In this document: one piece after another, positions 37,690-47,323 of the stretch
Layout: each line of letters opens with the position of its first letter
How positions within the stretch are numbered: position 1 is the stretch's first letter
From: Bacteroidetes bacterium UBA2364
GTDB lineage: Bacteria > Bacteroidota > Rhodothermia > Rhodothermales > UBA2364
Length of the DNA: 55,831 bases
NCBI GenBank assembly: GCA_002344075.1
Contig: DDTM01000080.1
Coordinates: forward strand, 1 to 55,831
Reading direction: 5' to 3'
Program-made: the position numbers and the translations under genes
The notes under the pieces: model-generated
Seen by the model: only the letters and a program-made list of their open reading frames with translations
Databases searched by the model: none
What the model was told of the DNA's origin: nothing

Positions 37690-40600
37690 ATGATTCTCGC
37701 CATGAGACCATTCTTGTTTTGGGTATTGGGTTTATTGTTTTTTCTGATACCACCTCCCTTATTTGCACAAACCACCTATACTTGGACGGGTAAGTCTGGG
37801 AGTGAGTGGGGAAATCCTGAGAACTGGAATCCAATAGGAGCTCCTAAAGAAGGAGACTCTGTTATTCTGGATTTGCAAACCGGAAATGTTGGCGTTCATA
37901 TTAGTGAATATGATTTTGTTTCGCTGAACGAACTCACGATCAATTCGCCCGCAATCTTACTCACGACCAACGCTTCGGTTCAGGTTCAAAAACTTCGACT
38001 CCAACAGGGAACGATACAAGGGGGCTTTTATTCCGTAGGCAGTGGTTTTTTCTGGAATGGTGGTAAACTGGATAATGTCACGGTTTCGGTTTTTGGCCTG
38101 AGTGAAATGTCTGGCGAAGAACTCACACTGGTTCAATCCAATTTGTCTTATCAAGGCGATCTTGTCGTGACGGCTCCTCAGAACAGTCCTATGACGGTTT
38201 GGACTACAGGTGGGAGTATTAACACTTATTTCGGAAATCGCTCGATGTACTTTTCGGGCGACCAAGACATTTCCTTCCGGGCAAGTCGTGCCGTCGAACC
38301 CATTACAACGATTAATGTTTCTGGACTTTTAACCAAAACCGGTAGGGCTTCGGTGAACTTAACGGGTGTGCTGACGTTTGGGGATATTCTTGTGGAAGCA
38401 GGTTTGCTTGCCCTTCAAATGAGCGAAAATCCTGGCAATCCTTTTTTCTGGTTTTCCAATAATGGTGTTCATGTACAAGAAACGGGGACTCTTCTTCTTG
38501 TTGCTGCACACGAAAAACACAGCATCACTTCGTATGCCTCCTTTTCCGGCAAGGGTAAATACGAATTTGCAAACGGCAATTGGAATTTTACCATCTTTCA
38601 GCCAGGAAAGGCACAGCATAAAACCCAAGGCAAACAAAATACGACTATTGGTATTGGTGGGACAATGCGGTTTTCGGGGGCTTCTGCATCCTTGGAGGCA
38701 ACTACAAACATCAATATCGGTAACCTGATTGTTGGCGAAAATGCAAATGTCAGTTTAAAAACAGCCACATTTACCAATGAAACGTCGGTTAATGAAGCAA
38801 GCCTTTCGATTGGTAAATCCTTGCTAACACAATTTTTGGGCTTAAGGTCAGGGCAATTGCTTGGCGGAGAGGTCGAAGCGCAGGTGTTGACCAATTTCTT
38901 AAAAGGAGAATCGGAAACGCTCGCGAATATTCTGGGTAATGGGGTTCAACTTCAAACAACAGGCGAAAGTTTCGTCAACGCCACTCTTCGGATTGAAAAC
39001 AAAAGCAAATGGACAAACAACGGTACCGCATATTTCAATGCAGGTGCCGAGGTGGTGTTATCGGACGGTGAAATTCAGAATATGTCAAGGGTAAATCAAG
39101 AAAAAACAATCATTGAAGGCGAAAATGGGAAGTCACATCGGATCAGTAATAATGGAGATTGGTATGTTGAGAACACGACTACTACTTCTAATAATAAAGA
39201 GGCTTTACATAAGAAAGAAACTTCCGCTGCCTCCAGTTTCATTCATACAAACTTTGACAATTCGGGTCGGTTGGTGATAGCAACCGGAAGTTTGGAAATT
39301 ACAGGAAACCTATCTAACGGTATAGATGGCGAGATTGCTGGGTCGCAAGAATTGAGTCTTTCGGGTACGCATACCAACTTAGGTCAGATTGCTCCCGGTA
39401 ATGACCATGCTTACGAGCGATTTGGAACGTTAACAATCGTGCCTGTTAATCCAGAAGGGGTCAAGAATGTATATTTGCAAATAGACCTTTCCAGTAGTTT
39501 AAAAGATTTGCTGAAAGTCACTGGTACGTTTGATTTGTCGGGCACTGTGGAGGTGCAAGATGTAGATGGATCTTTGGCCAATGAGCCTATCGGACGTGTT
39601 TTTAACCTTGTCGAAGCCACCAACCTAATTGATAACAAACCGTCTTTTACGCTCCCAATCTTAAGTGAAGGCAAAGAATGGAGTGTTAATATACAAGGTG
39701 GCACACTCTTTTTGCGCATTGAGAAAAGCGGAGGGTCTAACAATCCACCTGTTGCAAATAACGATCAAGTTACCATCAACGAAGACACACCTTTTCTGCT
39801 AACGCAATTATTGTCTAATGATACAGATCCAGACCAGGATATATTTGTGCTGAATGAACGCTCAAACCCTGTAAATGGTGCTTTTGTCCTTAACCAACAA
39901 CAACAATGGGTGTATATACCCAATGCCAATTTTTTTGGCTCGGATTCGTTTACCTATAACATTCAGGACGCACGTGGTGCAGTCTCTGCCTTTGCAACCG
40001 TAACGGTTACGATCAACCCTGTAAACGATGCACCTGTTGCGAAAGACGATGGCATTTCTACCAATGAGGATACCCCGATAACGTTGAATTTATTAAGGAA
40101 TACCTCAGACTTAGACAACGACCCGCTTACCATCCAGATCGTTACGCAGCCGCAAAATGGTACGTTGTCTTTGATACAACAAACTCAGCAATACATTTAT
40201 ACGCCTAATCTGAATTTTCACGGCCAAGACCAATTTACTTACCAAGCAAAAGATCCCGCGGGAGCCTTGTCATCATTGGCCACCATATTCATTAAAGTCA
40301 ATGAGGTGAATGATGCGCCCGTAGCAAAGTCGGATCGTTACCAAACGGAGTTTAATAAACGACTTTCCGTGGCAGCACCAGGTGTTTTGGGGAATGATAG
40401 CGACCCCGATGGCCAAACCTTGATCGCGATACAGGAGGGAAACCCAGCTTCGGGTGTGCTAACTTTACTTGAGGACGGAAGTTTTACCTTCGATCCGGCA
40501 AAAGACTTTACGGGCGATGTGGTGTTTGGATATTATGCGCAGGATCCAGCAGGGGTTGGTTCCAATGTAGTAGAGGTTATTGTGACTGTTGGGCAGAATC

Positions 40601-43600
40601 CCAACCAGCCCCCAGTTGCCATTCCTGATCAGGTTGTCACCGATGAGGACACACCCACCGTACTCAACCTCACGACCAATGACACCGATCCGAACCAAGA
40701 TCCCATTACCATCGCGAGTTTTACAAAACCCAACAATGGAACACTTGTTTTTAATCAGCAACAACAATTGGTCTATACGCCCAAAAAAGACTTCAATGGT
40801 GCCGATACGTTCACTTACATTGCCAAAGACCCATCCGGTGCAAACTCTAATGAGGCCACTGTTAGCATCACCATTCGTCCTGTAAATGATCCACCTACTG
40901 CTATTGCGGATCAATATGTCACCAACGAGGATACACAGGTCTTATTAAGCCTACTCCAAAACGATTTGGATGTGGATGGCGATGTACTGAAGGCCGAGGT
41001 CGTGGATCAGCCCAGCAATGGACGGTTCTTTTTTGATCAACAAGGACAACGATTCTATTTGCCCAATACAAACTTTTATGGGGTTGATCAATTTACGTAT
41101 CGTGTAAAAGATCCTTCAGGTGCCGTTTCGGAAACCGTGACCGTAACCATTACCATTCTGCCGATAAATGATCCACCCATAGCATCTAATGATGGATTTG
41201 AAACCGATGAGGACATTGCGTTGTCATTGTATCCCACCGACAACGACACGGATCCAGACAATGACTATTACCCTTCTGGAAGTTTAGTAAACATTGAATC
41301 TCAACCGCAAAAGGGTGTCGTTTCTCAGGATCAACAAGGCTTTTGGGTTTATACGCCGAATAAAGACCTGAATGGCAATGATAGCTTTACTTATTTCATC
41401 ACCGATCCACAGGGTGCAAAATCCAATACGGCGACGGTTAGCATCACCATTCGCCCGGTAAATGACGCCCCAGTTGCCGCAGATGACCAAGTAACCACGA
41501 CAGAAGATTCGCCTGTGGCTTTAGACCGCCTAACAAACAATGATGTGGATGTGGACGGTGACCCGCTAACGGTTCAACCCATCACAAGCCCGAAAAACGG
41601 AACACTTACGGTAGTAAGTCAAGTTTTAACTTATACACCCAATCCGAATTTTAATGGTACAGATAGCTTTACGTATCAAGCAAAAGACCCCTTGCAAGCT
41701 GGATCTAATACTGCAACTGTAGACATCACAATTACGCCCGTTAATGATCCGCCAATAGCCGTTGCAGATCAATACATTACCGATGAAGATGTATCCCTTT
41801 TGCTAAATCTTTTAGAGAACGACTCGGATTCAGAAAGCCGCGTATTGACCGTTGTGATTACGTCTGAACCAAAAAATGGAACGTTCAACTTCGATCAAGA
41901 GGGCAAGCGGATATATAAACCTAATCCGAATTATCACGGAACCGATGAGTTCATGTACTTGGTTCAAGACCCGGAAGGTGCTCGTTCTGGGGTCGTAAAA
42001 GTTACCATCACCATTCGTCCGGTAAATGATCCGCCGGTTGCCACTGTCAATTCGTATCAAACCAACTTTAACACTACCTTAAATGTCTCTGCGCCGGGTA
42101 TTTTAGGCAATGATACTGATGTGGATGGGGATGTTTTAGAAGCCGTTTTGATCAGTTCGGTAACTTCTGGAACCTTGACCTTGCAAGCAAACGGTGGATT
42201 TGTCTATACGCCGCCAACTGGGTTTTCGGGGGATGTTGCATTTACCTATCAGGCCAAAGACCCTTCAGGTGCACGTTCGGTAACTACCCAAGTCTTGATC
42301 TCGGTCGGTACCAATCCAAACCGCCCGCCTGTTGCGACAAACGATGAGTTCAGTACAGAGGAAGATAGGGCGATAACGTTGAATGTTCTGATAAATGATA
42401 ACGATCCCAACCAAGACCCTCTTACACTGGAATTGCTTACTCAGCCGACTAAAGGGACGCTATCCAGTAATCAGCAAGGACAATTGGTTTATACACCCAA
42501 TAAAGATACGAATGGGACGGATAGCTTTACCTATCGCGTAAAGGATCCTTCGGGTGCGTTCTCGAATGTGGCAACAGTTCTTATCACGATTCTTCCAGTC
42601 AATGACCCGCCCATAGCTGTTGCCGACCAATACACGACCAATGAAGATACAGCTGTATCCCTCGGTCTGACGGCAAACGATTCAGATGTAGATGGCAATC
42701 TACTGGTGGTGGAAGTGATGTCGCAGCCCGAAAACGGAACATTAGGCTTAGACCAACAGAATAACCAAGTTTATACACCCAATCCAAACTTCTTTGGAAC
42801 AGACCGTTTTACCTATCGGGCCAAAGATCCTTCGGGTGCAACTTCGGCAACCGTTCTCGTCACCATTCTCGTCAATCCGGTAAACGATCCGCCTGTAGCC
42901 ACGAATGATGCGTTCCAGACAACAGCCGGCACTACACTCGACGTAGCGGCTCCGGGTGTCTTGGGTAATGATTCAGATGTTGAGCAAGAAGCGATTACAG
43001 CCGTTTTGGTATCGAATACCACGAATGGAAGTGTGGTGCTGCGTGCCGATGGTGGCTTTAGCTTTTCAGTTCCGGTTGGATTTTCTGGGACAGCCACTTT
43101 TACGTATCAGGCGCAAGATGCAAGCGGCGCACGCTCCAATACTGCTACGGTAAACATTCAGGTGCAGGCGGCGCAAAACCGTTCTCCTATAGCTGTAAAT
43201 GATGAGGTTGCAGTAGATGAAGATGTATTTGTTATGTTGAACCTGCTTTCAAATGATACAGATCCAGAAAATGATCTTTTAACGGTTCTGGTGTTGACCC
43301 AACCCCAGAATGGGATTTTAATCAATCAGCAGGGTACGCTGAGATATATTGGAAATACGGACTTTAATGGTACAGATCAATTTACCTATCAGGCAAGGGA
43401 TGTGGCTGGAAATGTATCCAATGTAGGCATTGTGCGCATCACCGTCCGCGCCGTTAACGATCCTCCAAATGCGGTCAATGATGAAACCACTACCGATGAA
43501 GACGCGGCCATCAATATTGCTGTTTTGTCTAATGATGTGGATGTGGATCGAAATGATGCCTTGATAGTAGCAAATTTTACGAACCCAGTCAATGGAACGG

Positions 43601-46600
43601 CAAGCCTCTCGCCTAATGGGGTACTGCGGTATCAGCCTAATCCAAATTTCAATGGTCAAGACTTCTTTACCTATGTAGTCCAAGATGCAGCGGGAGCCAG
43701 ATCGGGTTCTGCTCGGGTAACGATTGTTGTTCGTCCGGTAAATGATCCACCAAAAGGTATGGACGATACCTATCTCACAGCCTTTAACAACGTACTAACG
43801 GTTACCTCTCCGGGTGTTTTAATAAACGATAGCGATCCGGATACCGCAGATAAATTGGTGGCGGTATTGGAGACAAACCCCGCGACGGGGGATTTGGTGC
43901 TGCAAGAAAACGGTGGCTTTACCTATACACCCGCCAAAGACTTTTCGGGTGAGGTAACATTTCTGTATCGTGCACGAGATGCGGCAGGTGCCACCTCCGC
44001 GCCTATTACCGTTACTATAGATGTCGGGCAGAATCCCAACCGCCCACCTGTTGCTCTCGACGACCAATTTGTTACGCTGGAAGACGAAGCAATGGACATG
44101 AATGTATTGACCAATGACCGAGACCCCAATGGGGATGTACTACAGATAGATTCTTTTATACAACCAGTTAACGGCTCGGTGTCACGACTTCCGAATGGCT
44201 TGTTGCGCTATACGCCTAAGCCGGATTTTAACGGACTCGACTCATTTGGGTATATCGCGGTTGATCCTGCGGGCCTTAAGTCTAATAAGGCAACCATTCA
44301 GATTACCGTAACACCCGTCAATGATCCACCCATTGCCGTAGATGATGTGGTTGCAACCGATAAAAATGCTTCCGTAGTACTCAATCTGTTGTCGAATGAC
44401 CGCGACGCAGACGGGGATGCCCTTACGGTTGGTGTCATTCTACAACCCTCAAAAGGGATATTGTCCACGAATGGGCAGGGGCAACTGCTTTATACACCGA
44501 ATCGCAATATTGTTGGCGAAGAAGTGTTTACCTATGCAGCCTTAGATCCCTTCGGTGGGAAGTCGAACACGGCCAAAGTAACCATTAACATTGGGAATAC
44601 CAATGCCACACCTATTGCCGCCGCAGACCAAGTACAAATATTGGAGGACGAAACCGCCTTGATTCCAGTCTTACGGAACGATACAGATCCGGATGATGAC
44701 CCCTTAACCATTTTATTGGATACTGTGCCGAATCACGGAAGTACGGAAGTGGTCAATAATGAAATCCGCTATATTCCCCATAAAGATTTTAATGGATTCG
44801 ATCAGTTTAGATACCGTGTTCGGGATACTGGCAATTTGATTTCGCTCCCTGTAACCGTTTCGGTAGAGGTTAAACCTGTTAACGATCCGCCAGTTGCTTT
44901 TACGGATGCTTTTGAGGCTGGGTTTGCCACGTCCATAAATATTCCTGCACCTGGTGTGTTAGGAAATGACGTAGATATAGATGGGGATGCACTTACCGCA
45001 CGGTTGGTGAACACGACAACTTCAGGGACCCTGACGCTTTCAGCAAACGGAGCGTTCCAATTTGTACCTGCACCTGGCTTTTTTGGAGACGCCAGTTTTA
45101 CGTATCGTGCACAAGATGCAGATGGTGCGCTCTCTGAGGCGATAGCGGTAACATTAACCATTAGGCGTAATCCGAACCGTGCGCCGATTGCCATAAACGA
45201 CGTCATCGCCACAAATATGAACCTGCCCGTAACCATCATGGTATTACAAAACGACCAAGATTTGGACGGAGATCGGCTTTCAGTGGCGTTGGGTGGTCTG
45301 TTACCACTAAATGGTGTTGCTACCGTCAACTCAAATGAAACCATTACCTATATGCCTCAACGGGGCTTTATGGGGACAGACGAATTTGAGTACATGCTTT
45401 CGGATGGTAAGGGGGGGACCGCTTCTGCTCGTGTTCAGGTTCAAGTGCAAGCCATTACTTACCGATTAACAGAAGTACAAGCACTGGGAAGTGCCGCTCG
45501 TGCATGGGGAATCAATGATGCGGGTGAAATTGTAGGTGTTGCGAAAAATGCAGCAGGTCAAGATCGGGCATTCTTTTGGAATAGCAAAGGGATGACGCTT
45601 TTAGGAACTTCGGTGGGGCAGGCTTTGGGGCTGAGCGAAACGGGCATCGTTACCGGATTTATGCGCACTACTGGAGGTACGGACGAAGCTTTCTTGTGGC
45701 GTGCATCCGACCCATTGGCCCCTATCCAGTTTTTGGGACATTTGGGAGGTGGATTTAGTATCGGAAATGCGGTTTCAAATGATAGTAAAGTCGTAGGGGC
45801 TTCATTTGATAATAATAATCGTATGCAAGCCTTTACCTTTGCAGGAAAAATGGAAAATATGCACAACTTTGGTGATAAACCCCAAAGTGAAGCCTTTGAT
45901 ATTAATCTGGCAGGTGTGGTAGCGGGCTTGGCCTATGATGGTGCAGGAGCAGCCCAAGCGTTTCGTAACAATACTGTTTTTGCAGGAGACAGCCGGGCCT
46001 ATCGCATCAACAACCTTAATGTAATGGTCGGTAGTAGTCAAACCGGAGACATCGTGCGTGCCATTCGGTGGAATGAAAATACCGTGGTTCCATTACCCGC
46101 GCTTTCTGGTAGCTTCTCGGAAGCTTATGGAATTAACGATATGGGATGGATTGTAGGTGCTGGAACATTGAGCAGTTCACTTCTTGGCAAAACGGAGGTA
46201 GATCGCTTGCTCCCAGACATTCGTCCACATCAGGCGGCCTTCTCTGGTCGAATGGAAAAATTATATGCCACCGCAGCACTGAGTACAAGGGCAGTATTAT
46301 GGCTGGATGACCAGACATTCGATCTTAATAGCCTCATCCCAACCAATTCAGGATGGGTACTAAAAGAAGCAAGAGATGTTAACCGGAACGGGGCAATTGT
46401 GGGCTATGGTCTCTTAAATGGCCAAACCCGTGCATTTGTCCTAAACCCTGCAACCAATTCCGCCCCAATCGCCAAGGAGGACGTGCTTGTACTCGAAAAG
46501 GACCCCGCTCATGTGGTTAATGTTTTAGACAATGACCGCGACCCCGATGCCGACCGCTTGCGGGTCTTGGGAGTCTTTGGGGCGCAGAAGGGAAAAGTGA

Positions 46601-47025
46601 TTTGGCAACCCGATGGACGTTTACAATATGTATTTAATAACGGACTTTCCGGTAACGACCATTTCTTTTATGTGGTTGGTGATGGGGTTGGGGGGACTGA
46701 TTACGCTCGTGTAACGGTTTCGGGTTCAAGTGTTGAAATTGATGAAGATGCGGTTCCGGTGGAAACAGGTCTTTTGTCCGTCTATCCTAATCCGGCTCAG
46801 GCACAGGCCACGATTTCGTTCAAGTTGGCACAGGCGGAACGGGTTGGTATAACGTTGTATGATGTGTTGGGCCGTAAAGTGCGCACCATAGCCAAGCATA
46901 CGTTTTTTGATCTTGGAGAGCATCGGGTGACGCTAAATACCGAGCAACTACCGAATGGCTTATACTTTGTCCGGATGGAAACGGCTTCGGCTGCCAAATC
47001 TTTGCGTATGGTGGTGAGGCGCTAA
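37690..47025 (+). CDS. Giant T9SS-secreted protein with 21 cadherin-like repeats and a HAF domain
   Basis: This is a 3111-aa protein; the start is at 37690 or, with a cleaner signal peptide (MRPFLFWVLGLLFFLIPPP), at 37702. Residues 25-683 form a beta-rich domain opening TYTWTGKSGSEWGNPENWN, a type frequent in secreted Bacteroidota proteins. Residues 686-2587 hold 20 tandem cadherin-like (tandem-95 type) Ig repeats with DEDT, NDxDxDxD calcium-type loops, SFTYxAKDPSGA and VNDPP junctions. Residues 2590-2920 are HAF-type repeats (AWGINDAGEIVG, AYGINDMGWIVG). A 21st Ig repeat (about 2925-3015) and a type A T9SS sorting domain (3028-3111: YPNPAQAQATISF, LPNGLYFVRM) follow. It is probably a calcium-stiffened surface adhesin. 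It is divergent from the 6383-aa gene. Confidence 0.95.
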   Translation: MILAMRPFLFWVLGLLFFLIPPPLFAQTTYTWTGKSGSEWGNPENWNPIGAPKEGDSVILDLQTGNVGVHISEYDFVSLNELTINSPAILLTTNASVQVQKLRLQQGTIQGGFYSVGSGFFWNGGKLDNVTVSVFGLSEMSGEELTLVQSNLSYQGDLVVTAPQNSPMTVWTTGGSINTYFGNRSMYFSGDQDISFRASRAVEPITTINVSGLLTKTGRASVNLTGVLTFGDILVEAGLLALQMSENPGNPFFWFSNNGVHVQETGTLLLVAAHEKHSITSYASFSGKGKYEFANGNWNFTIFQPGKAQHKTQGKQNTTIGIGGTMRFSGASASLEATTNINIGNLIVGENANVSLKTATFTNETSVNEASLSIGKSLLTQFLGLRSGQLLGGEVEAQVLTNFLKGESETLANILGNGVQLQTTGESFVNATLRIENKSKWTNNGTAYFNAGAEVVLSDGEIQNMSRVNQEKTIIEGENGKSHRISNNGDWYVENTTTTSNNKEALHKKETSAASSFIHTNFDNSGRLVIATGSLEITGNLSNGIDGEIAGSQELSLSGTHTNLGQIAPGNDHAYERFGTLTIVPVNPEGVKNVYLQIDLSSSLKDLLKVTGTFDLSGTVEVQDVDGSLANEPIGRVFNLVEATNLIDNKPSFTLPILSEGKEWSVNIQGGTLFLRIEKSGGSNNPPVANNDQVTINEDTPFLLTQLLSNDTDPDQDIFVLNERSNPVNGAFVLNQQQQWVYIPNANFFGSDSFTYNIQDARGAVSAFATVTVTINPVNDAPVAKDDGISTNEDTPITLNLLRNTSDLDNDPLTIQIVTQPQNGTLSLIQQTQQYIYTPNLNFHGQDQFTYQAKDPAGALSSLATIFIKVNEVNDAPVAKSDRYQTEFNKRLSVAAPGVLGNDSDPDGQTLIAIQEGNPASGVLTLLEDGSFTFDPAKDFTGDVVFGYYAQDPAGVGSNVVEVIVTVGQNPNQPPVAIPDQVVTDEDTPTVLNLTTNDTDPNQDPITIASFTKPNNGTLVFNQQQQLVYTPKKDFNGADTFTYIAKDPSGANSNEATVSITIRPVNDPPTAIADQYVTNEDTQVLLSLLQNDLDVDGDVLKAEVVDQPSNGRFFFDQQGQRFYLPNTNFYGVDQFTYRVKDPSGAVSETVTVTITILPINDPPIASNDGFETDEDIALSLYPTDNDTDPDNDYYPSGSLVNIESQPQKGVVSQDQQGFWVYTPNKDLNGNDSFTYFITDPQGAKSNTATVSITIRPVNDAPVAADDQVTTTEDSPVALDRLTNNDVDVDGDPLTVQPITSPKNGTLTVVSQVLTYTPNPNFNGTDSFTYQAKDPLQAGSNTATVDITITPVNDPPIAVADQYITDEDVSLLLNLLENDSDSESRVLTVVITSEPKNGTFNFDQEGKRIYKPNPNYHGTDEFMYLVQDPEGARSGVVKVTITIRPVNDPPVATVNSYQTNFNTTLNVSAPGILGNDTDVDGDVLEAVLISSVTSGTLTLQANGGFVYTPPTGFSGDVAFTYQAKDPSGARSVTTQVLISVGTNPNRPPVATNDEFSTEEDRAITLNVLINDNDPNQDPLTLELLTQPTKGTLSSNQQGQLVYTPNKDTNGTDSFTYRVKDPSGAFSNVATVLITILPVNDPPIAVADQYTTNEDTAVSLGLTANDSDVDGNLLVVEVMSQPENGTLGLDQQNNQVYTPNPNFFGTDRFTYRAKDPSGATSATVLVTILVNPVNDPPVATNDAFQTTAGTTLDVAAPGVLGNDSDVEQEAITAVLVSNTTNGSVVLRADGGFSFSVPVGFSGTATFTYQAQDASGARSNTATVNIQVQAAQNRSPIAVNDEVAVDEDVFVMLNLLSNDTDPENDLLTVLVLTQPQNGILINQQGTLRYIGNTDFNGTDQFTYQARDVAGNVSNVGIVRITVRAVNDPPNAVNDETTTDEDAAINIAVLSNDVDVDRNDALIVANFTNPVNGTASLSPNGVLRYQPNPNFNGQDFFTYVVQDAAGARSGSARVTIVVRPVNDPPKGMDDTYLTAFNNVLTVTSPGVLINDSDPDTADKLVAVLETNPATGDLVLQENGGFTYTPAKDFSGEVTFLYRARDAAGATSAPITVTIDVGQNPNRPPVALDDQFVTLEDEAMDMNVLTNDRDPNGDVLQIDSFIQPVNGSVSRLPNGLLRYTPKPDFNGLDSFGYIAVDPAGLKSNKATIQITVTPVNDPPIAVDDVVATDKNASVVLNLLSNDRDADGDALTVGVILQPSKGILSTNGQGQLLYTPNRNIVGEEVFTYAALDPFGGKSNTAKVTINIGNTNATPIAAADQVQILEDETALIPVLRNDTDPDDDPLTILLDTVPNHGSTEVVNNEIRYIPHKDFNGFDQFRYRVRDTGNLISLPVTVSVEVKPVNDPPVAFTDAFEAGFATSINIPAPGVLGNDVDIDGDALTARLVNTTTSGTLTLSANGAFQFVPAPGFFGDASFTYRAQDADGALSEAIAVTLTIRRNPNRAPIAINDVIATNMNLPVTIMVLQNDQDLDGDRLSVALGGLLPLNGVATVNSNETITYMPQRGFMGTDEFEYMLSDGKGGTASARVQVQVQAITYRLTEVQALGSAARAWGINDAGEIVGVAKNAAGQDRAFFWNSKGMTLLGTSVGQALGLSETGIVTGFMRTTGGTDEAFLWRASDPLAPIQFLGHLGGGFSIGNAVSNDSKVVGASFDNNNRMQAFTFAGKMENMHNFGDKPQSEAFDINLAGVVAGLAYDGAGAAQAFRNNTVFAGDSRAYRINNLNVMVGSSQTGDIVRAIRWNENTVVPLPALSGSFSEAYGINDMGWIVGAGTLSSSLLGKTEVDRLLPDIRPHQAAFSGRMEKLYATAALSTRAVLWLDDQTFDLNSLIPTNSGWVLKEARDVNRNGAIVGYGLLNGQTRAFVLNPATNSAPIAKEDVLVLEKDPAHVVNVLDNDRDPDADRLRVLGVFGAQKGKVIWQPDGRLQYVFNNGLSGNDHFFYVVGDGVGGTDYARVTVSGSSVEIDEDAVPVETGLLSVYPNPAQAQATISFKLAQAERVGITLYDVLGRKVRTIAKHTFFDLGEHRVTLNTEQLPNGLYFVRMETASAAKSLRMVVRR
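39745..45450 (+). repeat. Array of 20 cadherin-like repeats
   Basis: Twenty units of about 95 residues (285 bases), counted from the recurring PPVAxxDQ openers. Two kinds are visible. Type I has DEDTxVxLNLLxNDxD. Type II, units 3, 9, 12, 15 and 19, has APGVLGND instead. Each type II unit is followed by a junction unlike the usual VNDPP, four of the five reading NPNxxP. This points to growth of the array by block duplication. Confidence 0.85.
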
Positions 47026-47054
47026 TGACTTGTTTCAACGAATAGGAAGGCGGT

Positions 47055-47093
47055 TTCGTCGAAAGAATGAGGGGATTCGTCGAAGAAAGAATG
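47055..47093. repeat. Short imperfect direct repeat
   Basis: TTCGTCGAAAGAATGA (47055-47070) is repeated with small changes at 47076-47093 (TTCGTCGAAGAAAGAATGG), just after the 3111-aa gene. The gap 47026-47323 otherwise contains only the terminator and no gene. Significance is unknown. Confidence 0.35.
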
Positions 47094-47261
47094 GAGAAAA
47101 GGTGTTGATAAACGAATTTCTAGTTGTCCGATGGATAAGTGGTTCTTCTTTCGGATGTAGGTAACCTGAAAAGGCGTCCTCAATACCAACCATCCTAATA
47201 CACTTCTTCTGAAACCACGTTTAACCCACCGCTGCCGTGCTTCTTGCAGTATTCTGAGCTG

Positions 47262-47299
47262 AAAAGGGCTGTCTCGTTACATGGAGGCAGCCCTTTTTT
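47262..47299. terminator. Bidirectional rho-independent terminator
   Basis: AAAAGGGCTG (47262-47271) and CAGCCCTTTTTT (47288-47299) form a strong stem with A and T runs on its two sides, so it can stop transcription from both directions. It sits between the convergent 3111-aa gene and the 5'-nucleotidase-like gene, 25 bases from the latter's stop. Confidence 0.85.
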
Positions 47300-47323
47300 C
47301 GAGTTTAACTTAGACCAAGGTCA

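Noticed and set aside
44802..45344. Minus-strand open frame (180 codons) opposite the cadherin-like repeats
   Set aside because: It is antisense to repetitive coding sequence and similar shadows recur opposite other repeats; no start signal.
39745..45450. Repeat array considered as a CRISPR or DNA-level satellite
   Set aside because: The repetition is at the protein level with a period of about 285 bases and strong divergence between units; there are no short identical repeats with spacers.
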